A DNA stretch of 64,000 bases from assembly GCA_963753685.1 (NCBI GenBank), contig CAVWDE010000006.1:248001-312000 (forward strand). Reading direction: 5' to 3'. The translations under genes and the position numbers were made by a program. This DNA comes from DATAOG01 sp963753685. Lineage in GTDB: Bacteria; Pseudomonadota; Alphaproteobacteria; Geminicoccales; Geminicoccaceae. The notes under the pieces are model-generated. The model saw only the letters and a list, made by a program, of their open reading frames with translations. It was not told the origin of the DNA and ran no database searches. Shown here piece by piece: positions 28,407 through 38,264 of the stretch (position 1 is the stretch's first letter; every line of letters starts with the position of its first letter).

Positions 28407-29675
28407 ATGAAGGTGATCGTCCTGGGCGGCGGCGTGATCGGCGTCACGACCGCTTATTTCCTCCTCCATGACGGTCACGAGGTGACCCTGGTCGAGCGCC
28501 AGCCGGGCGTCGCGCGCGAATGCAGCCACGCCAACGGCGGCTTCGTCGCGATCAGCCAGGCGGTGCCCTGGTCGGCGCCGGGCGTGCCGACCAAGACGCT
28601 CAAGACCATGGCGCAGCCGGACGCCCCGATCCTGATCCACACCTCCCAGCTGCCGCGAATCTGGCGCTGGGGCCTCGACTTCCTGCGCGCGTCCCGGGCC
28701 GGGCCGTTCTTTGCGAACACGCAAGCCGTGCTCCGGCTGGCGCTCTACAGTCTCGAGGCGCTGAAGGAGATCCGGGCGGCGACCGGCCTCGACTACGACC
28801 GCGTCACCGGCGGCGCGCTCAAAGTCTATTCGGACCAGCAGAGCCTGGACGAGGCGATCGCGATCTCCGAGCGCCAGCGACCGCTCGGCCTCGATTTCCG
28901 CGTCCTCGACCGCAAGGCCTGCCTGGCGCTCGTGCCGGCGCTGGCGCCGCGGATCGACTCGCTTGTCCGGCGGCATCCACTTCGAGGGCGAGGAGGGCGG
29001 CGACTGCTTCAAGTTCTGCGAGCGCCTCGCCGCCTGGTGCGCGCGAGCGGGGCGCCGAATTCCGTTTCGGCACCAAGGTCGAAGCCCTCGAAACCGACGG
29101 CGCCCGGATCACCGGCGTCCGCACCGACCGGGCGCAGCTCAAGGCGGATGCCTACGTCCTGGCGCTCGGCGCCGACAGCCCGCTGCTGATGCGCCCGCTC
29201 GGCGTCCGGCTGCCGATCATCCCGGTCAAGGGCTACAGCATCACCGTGCCCAAGGCGCCGTTCCCGGACGCGCCTGCGATCCCGGTGGTCGACGAGCTGC
29301 GCAAATTCGGCATGATGCCGCTGCCGGGCCGCCTGCGCATGAGCGGCCTTGCCGAGATCGCGGGCTACGACACGGTCCCCGAAGCGCGCCGTTTCCAGGC
29401 CTTCATCGCCGGCTTCACCGGCCTCTTTCCCCAGTTACAGAAGTGCCTTGAGGCAGCGGGCGACCTTCGAGCCGTTCTGCTGCCTGCGCCCGGTCACCCC
29501 GCACGGCCCCCCGATCCTCGGCCGCTCCCGATTCTCCAACCTCTACTACAACGTCGGCCAGGGCCACCTGGGATGGACGCTGGCCCACGGCTCCGCAAAG
29601 ATCGTCGCCGCCCTCCTCAGAGGCCGCGACCCCGGCCTCGACACGACCGGCCTCCGCCCGACGCCCGGACAGTAG
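28407..29675 (+). CDS. D-amino-acid dehydrogenase-like FAD oxidoreductase, three frameshifts
   Basis: About 422 residues when read across three single-base shifts (near 28970, 29040 and 29445), the normal length for DadA. The N-terminus MKVIVLGGGVIGVTTAYFLL is the FAD Rossmann GxGxxG, and ERQPGVARECSHANGG follows the DadA pattern. After the shifts come GIHFEGEEGGDCFKFCERLA, AYVLALGADSPLLMRPLGV and a C-terminal CLRPVTPHGPPILGRS. The last is the usual substrate-side segment of DadA/glycine-oxidase proteins. It deaminates D-amino acids (or a related secondary amine) to keto acids. An in-frame GTG at 28395 is an alternative start. The position directly after a polar amino-acid transporter supports catabolism of the imported compound. 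Confidence 0.8.
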
Positions 29676-29684
29676 CCGGCTACC

Positions 29685-30843
29685 TCATTCGGCAGCACCA
29701 AACTTGGCGCCGTAGGCCGGGAACTCGCCGTGGTCGAGATAATCCCGGTGATAGCGGGCGAGCTTGGCTTCGTCGACCTCGACGCCAAGTCCGGGACGAT
29801 CGATCCGGCCCCAGGTCGGGCCGGTTGCGATCGGCAGCGGCTCGGTCAGGATGTCGTCCGCCATGAACTGCGCGGTCTGCTGGTGGCCGTCGCAGGCGTT
29901 GGCGAGCGTCAGCATCAGGTGCTGGCCGGCGGCGGCCGCGAGGCCGAGCTCGCCGTGGGTGTGCTTGCAGACCTGCCAGCCCTTGGCCTCTGCGCCGTGG
30001 CAGAGCGACTGGAAGCGCCGGAGCGTGCCCACCCAATAGGAGCTGAAACAGAGAAAATCGCCGCAGCGGCTGTCGATGATCCGCCAGGCATCGGCCTCGC
30101 GCCAGAGGCCCTCGTTGACGCACAGCGGCACCGGCACCCGGCGCTTCAGGTCCTGCATCAGCTCGACCGGATCGATCGGCACCGGCGCCTCGACGAAGTT
30201 TATTTCGAACTTTCGGTGCCAGTCGGTGAGCAGCCGGGTCGCTTCCGGGACCGTCCAGGCCTGGTTGGCATCGATCCGGATCTTCCGACGCGGGCCGATC
30301 GTGCGGCGGATGGCGGCGAGCATCGCTTCCTCGGCCGCGGCATCGACGCCGACCTTGAGATAGAAGACCGTGTAGCCGCGCTCGACGCCCTCTTGGCACT
30401 GCGCCGCGATGGCCTCCGGGCTGCCCCAGTTCAAGTAGCAAAAATAATCGACGGTCTCGCGGACCGCGCCGCCGAACAGGCGGTAGAGCGGCTGGCCGCA
30501 GGCTTTGGCGCACAGGTCCCAGAGCGCCATGTCGATGCCGGCGAAGGCGAAATTGCCGGTCATCGGCTGGAACTGCCAGCCGCCGGCGATGAAGACGTCG
30601 CGCGCGATCCTGTCCATCTCGAAGGGATCGCGGCCCACGCACGATCGGGCGCATCGCGGTGACCGCGGCGGCGATCCCGGCGGCATCGGCCGCGCGCGTG
30701 CATTCGCCCCAGCCGATCAGGCCGTTGTCGGCGGTGAGCCTGACGATCACGTCGGTGACGCCGTCGCGGGCGACCAGCGAGCTCATTTCGGCATGGGTGT
30801 AGGGCACCCGAACCGGCCAGATGTCGATCTGCTCGATGCGCAT
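29685..30843 (-). CDS. Mandelate racemase/muconate lactonizing (enolase-superfamily) enzyme, one frameshift
   Basis: About 386 residues with one frameshift near 30645 (TAMRPIVRG to DPFEMDRIARDVF). The N-terminal capping domain starts MRIEQIDIWPVRVPYTHAEM (ATG 30843). The barrel shows FAGIDMALWDLCAKACGQPL, then YTVFYLKVGVD and the metal ligands in RIDANQAW (Asp), FVEAPVP (Glu) and CVNEG (Glu), all typical of this superfamily. It abstracts a proton alpha to a carboxylate in a dehydratase, racemase or cycloisomerase reaction; the class cannot be fixed here. It converges on the dadA-like gene with only 9 bp between them and lies downstream of livF on the same strand. Confidence 0.85.
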
Positions 30844-30933
30844 TGGCTTGCCTCCCAGGTGACCAGGATCGCACATCGCCCGGCCCGGCGCACGGGCATG
30901 GCGAGCGCAGGACTGAAGCGTCGGGTCCGATCG

Positions 30934-31647
30934 CTAGTAGCCGAGATAGGCGCGGCGCACGGTCGGGTCGGCGCCAAGCTCGGCTGCCGGCCCGGCGCGC
31001 ACGACCTTGCCGGTCTCGAGCAGGTAGGCGTGGTGTGCCAGCGCCAGCGCGAGCTCGGCGTTCTGCTCGACCAGGAGCATGCCGACGCCATGCTCCCGGT
31101 TGATCCGGCCGAGGATCTGAAAGATCTCCCGGACCACGAGCGGGGCGAGGCCGAACGAGGGCTCGTCGAGCAGCAAGAGGCGCGGGCGGAGCATCAGCGC
31201 CCGCGCGATCGCCAGCATCTGCTGCTCGCCGCCGGAGAGCGTGCCCGCCTGCTGCCGGCGGCGCTCCGCGAGCACCGGGAAATAGCCCTGGACCCGCTCG
31301 AGATCGGCCCGGATGCCGGCGGGGTCGCGCCGGACATGAGCGCCAAGCCGGAGGTTCTCGGCGACCGAGAGGCGCAGGAACGTGCCGCGGCCATCCGGCA
31401 CATGGGCGATTCCGAGCCGGGCGATCGCCTCGGGGCTCAGCCGTTCGATCCGGCGGCCATCGAAGGTGATCCGGCCGCGCGTCTGGACCAACGCCGAGAT
31501 CGCCCGCAGCGTCGTCGTCTTGCCGGCACCATTGGCGCCGAGGATGGTCGTGATGCTGCCCGCCTCGAGCCGCAGGTCGATCCCGAACAGCGCCTGGGTC
31601 TGGCCATAGAACGCTTCGAGACCGGCAACCTCCAGGCGGCCGGTCAT
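30934..31647 (-). CDS. livF: Branched-chain amino-acid ABC transporter ATP-binding protein (LivF type)
   Basis: 237 residues. Walker A GANGAGKTTTLRAI, signature LSGGEQQMLAIARALM, Walker B LLLLDEPSFGLAP and the LivF-specific VVREIFQILGRINREHGVGM and LVEQNAELAL segments are present. The start overlaps the stop of the livG-type gene by ATGA, showing translational coupling. LivF and LivG energise a LivHM permease for branched-chain amino acids or related acids. No livH, livM or livK lies within the window. Confidence 0.9.
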   Translation of the reverse strand: MTGRLEVAGLEAFYGQTQALFGIDLRLEAGSITTILGANGAGKTTTLRAISALVQTRGRITFDGRRIERLSPEAIARLGIAHVPDGRGTFLRLSVAENLRLGAHVRRDPAGIRADLERVQGYFPVLAERRRQQAGTLSGGEQQMLAIARALMLRPRLLLLDEPSFGLAPLVVREIFQILGRINREHGVGMLLVEQNAELALALAHHAYLLETGKVVRAGPAAELGADPTVRRAYLGY

Positions 31648-32420
31648 CAGGCGCCGGCGCCGAGGTAGGCCCGGATCACGTCCGGATGCGTTTGGACCTC
31701 GGCGGGCGTGCCCTCGGCGATCTTGCGTCCGAAGTTGAACGCCACGACCTTGTCCGAGACCGCCATGACCATCTGCACGTGGTGCTCGACCAGGAGCACG
31801 GCCAGCTGGCGCTGGTCGCGGAGCGCCCGGATCCGTTCGCCGAGGTCCTGGATTTCGGTGTGGTTGAGGCCGCCGGCCGGCTCGTCGAGCAGGAGCAGGG
31901 TCGGCTCGAGGGCGAGGGCGCGGGCGAGCTCGATCCGCTTCTGCATGGCGAAGGTCAGCGCGCGGGCGGGCGTCGCGGCGACCTCTTCGAGGCCGAGCTC
32001 GACCAGCAAGGCCTGCGCGCGCATCCGCAGCCGCCGCTCTTCGCGGCCGACCCAGGGCAGGCGCAGCGCGTCCGAGAGAAAGTCGCTGCGGCTTTGCGAG
32101 TGGGCGCCGATCATGACGTTGTCGAGCACCGACAGGCTCGGGAACAGGGCCAGGTTCTGGAAGGTCCGGGCGATGCCGAGCGGGGCGATCCGGTGGGGCG
32201 GCCGGCGCAGGATCGAGCGGCCGCGGAACCGGATGTCGCCCCGGTTCGGCAGGTAGAGGCGGCTGATGCAGTTGAAGAGCGTGGTCTTGCCGGCGCCGTT
32301 CGGCCCGATCAGACCGACGATCGAGCGCTCCTCGACGTCGAACGAGACGCCGGCGAGCGCCACCACCCCGCCAAACCTGAGGGCGAGATCGCTGACCCGG
32401 AGCAGGGGTCGCTCGGCCAT
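31647..32420 (-). CDS. livG: Branched-chain amino-acid ABC transporter ATP-binding protein (LivG type)
   Basis: 257 residues from ATG 32420 (MAERPLLRVSDLALRFGGVV); an upstream in-frame ATG at 32438 adds six residues. Walker A GPNGAGKTTLFNCISRLYLP, the LivG insertion RTFQNLALFPSLSVLDNVMI and Walker B LLLLDEPAGGLNHTE are clear. The usual LSGG-type signature is altered: ALTFAMQKRIELARALAL stands at that position, as in many LivG proteins (LSYGxQRRLEIARAL). It is coupled to livF. This ATPase pair lacks permease and binding-protein genes nearby. Confidence 0.9.
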   Translation of the reverse strand: MAERPLLRVSDLALRFGGVVALAGVSFDVEERSIVGLIGPNGAGKTTLFNCISRLYLPNRGDIRFRGRSILRRPPHRIAPLGIARTFQNLALFPSLSVLDNVMIGAHSQSRSDFLSDALRLPWVGREERRLRMRAQALLVELGLEEVAATPARALTFAMQKRIELARALALEPTLLLLDEPAGGLNHTEIQDLGERIRALRDQRQLAVLLVEHHVQMVMAVSDKVVAFNFGRKIAEGTPAEVQTHPDVIRAYLGAGA

Positions 32421-32619
32421 CCGCAGCGCTCCCGGCATCGCGCCCGAACCTGGCGCCGCCGACTCGAAACTGTCATCAGGCCAAGCTGTAGCGCCAAGTC
32501 GCCCCGTCCGTCACCGTCCGTTCGCGATCGATCGGTCCCACGGGATTGCCGTGGTGCTTTAAGATGCGATAGTAAGGTCAAGCTTTTCCTGGATCAGGCC
32601 CGCCACGGCAGAGACGCTC

Positions 32620-32802
32620 ATGAATCCCCTTCTCGTGCCCGGCGCCATGGTGCGCCATCCGACCCAGCCGGACTGGGGCATCGGCCAGGTGCAATCGGTG
32701 GTCGGCGAACGGGTCACGGTCAACTTCGAGGACCGCGGCAAGGTGCTGATCAACACCGCCGTGATTCAGCTCGAGATCGTCGAGCCCGAGCGGCCGGGCT
32801 GA
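32620..32802 (+). CDS. DUF3553 small protein
   Basis: 60 residues. The sequence LVPGAMVRHPTQPDWGIGQV followed by ERVTVNFEDRGKVLIN fits the DUF3553 family, a small beta-rich module that also occurs at the end of some UvrD-like helicases. The function of the free-standing form is not established. It starts 200 bp from the divergent livG gene and ends 21 bp before the penicillin-binding protein start, so the two are likely co-transcribed. Confidence 0.75.
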   Translation: MNPLLVPGAMVRHPTQPDWGIGQVQSVVGERVTVNFEDRGKVLINTAVIQLEIVEPERPG

Positions 32803-32823
32803 CGGCGCCTCGGACCGCGGGCT

Positions 32824-34767
32824 TTGGCCAGAGCGAAGAGCGCCCCGCGCCGGCGCGCGCCGAACCAGCGTGCGGCCACCCCGGGCCGGTCGCGCAGCCA
32901 GGCCCCGAGCCCCTGGCGGCGCCGGTGGCGCTGGCTGCTGACCGGACCGCTCGGCCTGATCCTCGTGATCGTGATGCTCGGCTGGTACACGAGCCTGGAT
33001 CTGGGCGACCTGCGGCGGCCGCGGCCCGACGGCGGCAATGCCCAGATCACCATGCTCGATCGGGCCGGGGTCGTCTTTGCGAGCTTCGGCGACCGCTATG
33101 GGGACTACCTGCGCCTCGACCAGATGTCGCCCTGGCTGCCCAAGGCGGTGGTCGCGATCGAGGACCGGCGCTTCTACCGGCATCCGGGCATCGACCCGAT
33201 CGGCATCGTGCGCGCGCTCGTCCAGGACCTCAAAGCGGGCCACATCGTCGAGGGCGGCAGCACGATCAGCCAGCAGCTGGCCAAGCTCGCGTTTTTGAGC
33301 CCGGAGCGCAGCCTGGTGCGCAAGGCCAAGGAAGTGCTCTATGCGTTCTGGATCGAGGCGCGCTTCAGCAAGAACGAGATCCTGGAGGCCTACCTCAACC
33401 GGGTCTACCTCGGCAGCGGCGCCTACGGGGTCGATGCCGCGGCCAGGCGCTATTTCGGCAAGCCCGCGGGCGGGCTGTCGCTGGCCGAGGCGGCGATGCT
33501 CGCGGGCGTGATCCGGGCGCCCTCCTACTTCGCCCCGACCCGCGATCTGGAGCTGGCGCAAAAGCGCGCGGCGGTGGTCCTGGACGCCATGGTCGAGGAG
33601 GGGCTGGCGAGCCACGCCCAGGCAGCCGCCGCGCTCGCCCATCCGGCCACCATCGCAGCCCCCAGGATCCAGGCCGACAGCGGCTATTTCGCCGACTGGG
33701 TGGCCGCCGAAAGCCGGCTCTACGCCGATCCCGGCCAGCCGCGCCTCGAGGTCAAGACGACCTTCGATCCCAAGCTCCAGCAGGCGGCCGAGGCGGCGGT
33801 CGCAAGCGTGCTCGCGCACACCGGCGCCAAGGGCCTGCAGGCGGCCCTGGTCGCGATGACCCCGGACGGCGAGGTCCGCGCCATGCTCGGCGGCCGCAGC
33901 TATGCGGACAGCCAGTTCAACCGCGCGACCCAGGCCGAGCGCCAGCCGGGCTCAGCCTTCAAGCTGTTCGTCTACCTCGCCGCCCTCGAATCGGGCCTGC
34001 GGCCTGAGGACCAGATCTCGGCAGCACCGATCGCGGTCGACGGCTGGCGGCCGCGCAACGACGACGGCGCCTATCCGCCCGCGATCACGCTGACCGACGC
34101 TTTTGCGGAGTCGGTCAACACCGCCGCCGTGCGCCTTTGCGAGCAGGTCGGGCACAAAGCGGTGACCAAGATGGCCGGCCGGCTCGGCATCACCTCGAGC
34201 CTGCGCGACCAGCCGAGCCTCGCTCTGGGCAGCTCCGAGGTCCGCCTGCTCGAGCTGACCGGCGCCTACGCCTCGATCGCGAACGGCGGCCGCCTGGTCT
34301 GGCCGGAGGCGATCCTCTCGATCCAGGGCACCAACGATGCCATGCTCTACCAGCGACGCGTGGTCGACGAGCCGGTGCTCGAGCCCTCCGTGGTCCGCGA
34401 GATGCGGGCGATGCTCGAGGTCACGCTGCTCCGCGGCACCGGCCGCCAGGCTTCGCTTCGCCGCTTCGTCGCCGGCAAGACCGGCACCAGCTCCGACAAC
34501 CGGGACGCCTGGTTCATCGGCTTCACCGACGATCTCGTGGCCGGCGTCTGGGTCGGCAACGACGACGGCCGGCCGATGCCGGGCGTGAGCGGCGGCACCC
34601 TGCCCGCCCAGATCTTCCGGGATTTCATCCTGCACGCCGAGGGCGACCTCCCCTTCCGCCCCGAACCCCCGCCCGCCAAGCCCAGCGAGAACCCGGTGGC
34701 CGACGCCTTCAACACCATGGTCGACCACCTGGTGCGCTCCATCAAGGGCCTGTTCGGCGGCAACTGA
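32824..34767 (+). CDS. Class A penicillin-binding protein (transglycosylase/transpeptidase)
   Basis: 647 residues from TTG 32824. A basic N-terminus precedes one membrane anchor (LTGPLGLILVIVMLGW, residues ~39-54). The GT51 glycosyltransferase domain carries AIEDRRFYRHPGID with its catalytic Glu and EGGSTISQQLAKLAF. The transpeptidase domain has SAFK (Ser near 377), SVN in FAESVNTAAV, and AGKTGTSSDN (KTG near 553). It polymerises and cross-links peptidoglycan in the periplasm, PBP1-type but shorter than PBP1A because the OB-like insertion is missing. The TTG start has only a weak Shine-Dalgarno. Confidence 0.92.
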   Translation: MARAKSAPRRRAPNQRAATPGRSRSQAPSPWRRRWRWLLTGPLGLILVIVMLGWYTSLDLGDLRRPRPDGGNAQITMLDRAGVVFASFGDRYGDYLRLDQMSPWLPKAVVAIEDRRFYRHPGIDPIGIVRALVQDLKAGHIVEGGSTISQQLAKLAFLSPERSLVRKAKEVLYAFWIEARFSKNEILEAYLNRVYLGSGAYGVDAAARRYFGKPAGGLSLAEAAMLAGVIRAPSYFAPTRDLELAQKRAAVVLDAMVEEGLASHAQAAAALAHPATIAAPRIQADSGYFADWVAAESRLYADPGQPRLEVKTTFDPKLQQAAEAAVASVLAHTGAKGLQAALVAMTPDGEVRAMLGGRSYADSQFNRATQAERQPGSAFKLFVYLAALESGLRPEDQISAAPIAVDGWRPRNDDGAYPPAITLTDAFAESVNTAAVRLCEQVGHKAVTKMAGRLGITSSLRDQPSLALGSSEVRLLELTGAYASIANGGRLVWPEAILSIQGTNDAMLYQRRVVDEPVLEPSVVREMRAMLEVTLLRGTGRQASLRRFVAGKTGTSSDNRDAWFIGFTDDLVAGVWVGNDDGRPMPGVSGGTLPAQIFRDFILHAEGDLPFRPEPPPAKPSENPVADAFNTMVDHLVRSIKGLFGGN

Positions 34768-35385
34768 GCCTCCATCCGCCTCCACCTTGATGCCGATGGA
34801 TCCGATGGAGGCTTCGCGTTGATCGGAGGACCCGCTCGCCACGATCAATCTTCGTAGGTCCGACTGCATGTACTATCGACTTTTCGTCTGATCATTCAGC
34901 GTCAAGCCCTCGTGCCACACGAAATCGTGTCGTGATGCCTCCGATGTCTCACGGATGCGAGGCACTATTGATCCGAGCCACAATTGACGGTGTGCACACA
35001 TCAGAACCTAAAGTGAGGCCTACCTGTCGCGTTTGTGGAGCCTCCATAACTCAGATCCGTGCGCTGAAATCTGACCGTCGAGGCCGCGGCCGGCGGGGAT
35101 CAATCACTTGATGCTCCACTCCATGGACTCAAGCAGCGCAAGCGGCGTCGGATCTGGCTAAAATCCTGGGGTTTCAGGGATACGAGAGGATCAATCCCAA
35201 TCCATCGGTCTGGAGAAATCAAGCCGAGAGCAGAGTTCCGTGATGACCCACGGGTGCACACAACTGCGCCACGGACAGCACCCTCGACGGGCCAACGACG
35301 GCCGGCGCGCGCTGATGGAAAACTCTGGCGTCGAAACTCGCGTTGTGATGAGATCGCCCCCGGTTTCGATGATGCAATTCGAGCG
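34768..35385. other. Intergenic region upstream of the STAND locus
   Basis: About 620 bp without a supportable gene. A short inverted repeat directly after the PBP stop (GCCTCCATC at 34768-34776 and GATGGAGGC at 34804-34812) could act in transcript termination. The middle part (34840-35050) is clearly less GC-rich than the flanks, consistent with a boundary of acquired DNA. Open frames here have poor codon use and no recognisable product. Confidence 0.5.
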
Positions 35386-37811
35386 ATGCAGCAACCCGCC
35401 CCAACCAGCAACGCGCCGACGTCGACGGCCAGGGCAATATCATCGTCCAGGTCCTCGGCAACGACAACCGGGTGGACTTCGGGCGGACCTATCTGAAGCT
35501 CACGCAGCATCTGAAGAGCCGGGTCGACTCCGAAATCGACCTGCTGAGCCCTTACAGCCGCTCGATCCCGCTGGTAGGTCGTCGGGAAGAGCGAGAGAAG
35601 CTGCGCGCCTGGCTTGCGCGCGACAAACCGATCTCGGTCCGGGTGCTGACCGGCCGGGCGGGCGCCGGCAAGACTCGCTTCGCCCTCGAGCTGTGCGACG
35701 AGCTCTTCATCGAAGGATGGGCTGCAGGCTTCGTCGAGAGCGGCGAGCTGAGCCGATTCTACGATAGGCAGAACCTGGCCGATTGGGGCTGGGGCCGGCC
35801 GACCCTGATCGTGATCGACTATGCCGCAATCCACGCCGAGCGGCTTAACGACTGGCTCGCGAACTGAAGGGCAACACAGGTCTTCGCGAAAGGCCGTTGC
35901 GCATGCTGCTCCTGGAGCGCCACGCGGAAGCGGGCTGCGGCTGGTGGCAGACGGCATTCGGTCGCGGCGGCTTCGGCGACCGGGCGGTCGAGAAGCTGCT
36001 CGACCCGCCCGAACCGATCGCGCTGCCGCCGCTCGCCGAGACCGCCGAACGCCGCGCCGTGATCGCCGAGACGCTGGAGCAGGCGGACAGGCGAAGGGCG
36101 GCCGCCGGAAGTCGGGATCGATCCCTCGTTCGATCGCGAGCTCGGGGAGCTGACCTGGGGCGGCGAGCCGCTGTTCCTCATGATGGCCGGGCTGATGGCC
36201 AAGCAGGTCGGGATGGCGAGGTGCTGTCGCTCCGGCGGACGGATCTCGCGTTCGAACTTGCGGACCGGGAACTGGCACGGATCGAGCGGCTCGGCGGCAA
36301 CGACGCCAGCCGCGCCATGCTCGTGCATCTCGCCGCCTATGCAACTCTATGCCGTGGCCTTGCGCGCGGCGGCTTCGAGGATGCGGCCGCTGCGGAAAAG
36401 CAGGCGCTGCGCAGGCCATCGGCCGGAGATGACGCCGAGCTGGCCGACCAGTTGTGTGAGGCGTTGCCCGGCGCCGAGGGCCGGATCGAGCCGATCCTGC
36501 CCGACATCATCGGCGAGGCTGCGATCCTGCGCGCCTTGAGCGGCCGGCAGGTCGGACGCAAGCGCGGTGGTGTTGCGCGCCTTTGCCCAGGCCGGACAAC
36601 AGGTGGCGGGCACGGTGATCCGGACCGCGCAGGACTTCGCCGGTGCCGGCTACGAGCAGCCGCTCGCCTGGCTCGACGCGCTGGGAAGCTCGGTCGACGT
36701 CGACCAGCTGATGATGATCGCCGACGAGCTGCCGCAGACCTCGCTCGCGCTCGCCAAGCATGCGGTTCGAATTCACGACACCATCGCCAAAGCGCTCTCG
36801 CAGGAGGTCGAGCAAGGACGGGCCGAGCGCATCCCGAGCCTGGCGACCGCGTACAACAACCTGGCCACTCGCTTGAGCGCGGTCGGCCAGCGCGAGGCGG
36901 CGCTCGCGCCGGCGCAGGAGGCGGCAGGCCTGTACCGCGAGCTGGCGGCCAAGGCGCCCGATGCCTATCGGCCCGATCTGGCTTCGGCCCTCAACAACCT
37001 GGCCATTCGCTTGAGCGCGGTCGGCCAGCGCGAGGCGGCGCTCGCGCCGGCGCAGGAGGCGGCAGGCCTCTACCGCGAGCTGGCGGCCAAGGCGCCCGAT
37101 GCCTATCGGCCCGATCTGGCTTCGGCCCTCAACAACCTGGCCATTCGCTTGAGCGCGGTCGGCCAGCGCGAGGCGGCGCTCGCGCCGGCGCAGGAGGCGG
37201 CAGGCCTCTACCGCGAGCTGGCGGCCAAGGCGCCCGATGCCTATCGGCCCGATCTGGCTTCGGCCCTCAACAACCTGGCCATTCGCTTGAGCGCGGTCGG
37301 CCAGCGCGAGGCGGCGCTCGCGCCGGCGCAGGAGGCGGCGGGCCTCTACCGCGAGCTGGCGGCCAAGGCGCCCGATGCCTATCGGCCCGATCTGGCTTCG
37401 GCCCTCAACAACCTGGCCATACGCTTGAGCGCGGTCGGCCAGCGCGAGGCGGCGCTCGCGCCGGCGCAGGAGGCGGCGGCTCTCTACCGCGAGCTGGCGG
37501 CCAAGGCGCCCGATGCCTATCGGCCCGATCTGGCTTCGGCCCTCAACAACCTGGCCAATCGCTTGAGCGAGGTCGGCCAGCGCGAGGCGGCGCTCGCGCC
37601 GGCAAAGGAGGCGGTGCAGACATTGGCACCGCATTTTCTGGCCCTGCCGGCGGCTTATGCAGGCTGGATGATGACGATGGTGCGGAACTACTGGGAACGC
37701 TGTCAGGAAGTCGGGCGCGATCGGGACATGGAACTACTCGGGCCGATCCTCGAGGTTCTGCAAAGAATGCAGGAGGGGCCGGCGGACGACGAGGAAGGAG
37801 GCGGACAATGA
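35386..37811 (+). CDS. STAND/NLR-like NTPase with N-terminal homotypic motif and C-terminal TPR repeats, five frameshifts
   Basis: Read across five single-base shifts (near 35410, 35860, 36105, 36222 and 36560) this gives about 800 residues. Order: a short start MQQPAPTSNA; a GNIIVQVLGNDNRV motif (35433-35474); the entry segment LLSPYSRSIPLVGRREEREK; Walker A LTGRAGAGKTRFALELC; Walker B PTLIVIDYAA; a helical/winged-helix region (MLLLERHAEAGCGWWQTAFG, LTWGGEPLFLMMAGLMAKQV); then six TPR units of 46 residues and a 60-residue tail. NLR-like STAND NTPases oligomerise when their repeats sense a trigger. The shared motif with the next gene points to signalling by homotypic contact. Its stop overlaps the next start as ATGA. 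The number of shifts means it could be decayed; the uninterrupted homology argues for sequence error. Confidence 0.7.
36883..37620 (+). repeat. Near-identical 138-bp tandem coding repeats (six units)
   Basis: The string starting TCGGCCAGCGCGAGGCGG recurs at 36883, 37021, 37159, 37297, 37435 and 37573, an exact 138-bp period. Each unit encodes 46 residues: REAALAPAQEAAGLYRELAA, then KAPDAYRPDLASALNNLAIR and LSAVGQ, a TPR unit. Units 1-5 differ at only a few bases, showing recent amplification or gene conversion; unit 6 degenerates into the C-terminal tail. Confidence 0.95.
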
Positions 37812-38207
37812 TGGGCGTTGCGGAACTTGCGGCGTGCGGCGGTGACGCTGGTCGGCCCTTACCTGGCCAAGGGGGCGGAGGAGCTGGCCAAGAAGGTCGG
37901 CGAGGAGGTCGGCTCCCGGGTCGTGAAGCTCTGGGATGCGCTGAAAGTGAAGCTCGCCGGCAAGGAGGCGCTGGCGGACTTCGAGAAGCAGCCCGAGGAC
38001 GCCGACTTTCAGGCGACGCTGCGGGGGCAGCTGAAGAAGGCGCTCGAGGCCGATCCGCGGTTCCGGGCGGAGCTGGCGAAGCTGGTCGAGGCGATCCCGG
38101 AGCAGGACCGGGCGGCGATCCAGCAGATCGCCAACGTCACCGGTGATCAGAATGTCACGGTGCAAAGCGCCGGCGCGGGCAACCGGATCAATATCGGTCG
38201 CCCGTAA
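37808..38207 (+). CDS. Small helical protein with C-terminal motif shared with the upstream STAND NTPase
   Basis: About 132 residues. ATG 37808 (or 37811) overlaps the stop of the NTPase gene as ATGATG. One frameshift near 37835 is needed to join MMGVAELA to VTLVGPYLAKGAEELAKKVG; without it the only start in the main frame is TTG 37818. The body is alpha-helical and charged (FEKQPEDADFQATLRGQLKK then ALEADPRFRAELAKLVEAI). The last 24 residues leave that pattern and read GDQNVTVQSAGAGNRI. This tail aligns without gaps with the N-terminal motif of the NTPase. It has no membrane helix and no enzymatic motif. I infer a partner or effector recruited through the shared motif; the family is otherwise unknown to me. 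Confidence 0.6.
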
Positions 38208-38264
38208 AGGAAACGGGGTCTGATAGAGGAAGGTCTGCAAACCCACCAATGCAGGTGGGGAGGC

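Noticed and set aside
36883..37620. Possible CRISPR or satellite array
   Set aside because: The period is 138 bp with no unique spacers, and every unit is in frame within a TPR protein.
35897..38146. A 749-codon frame across the STAND locus
   Set aside because: Only its first ~220 codons match the STAND protein. The rest is an out-of-frame Gly/Arg-rich reading of the TPR array.
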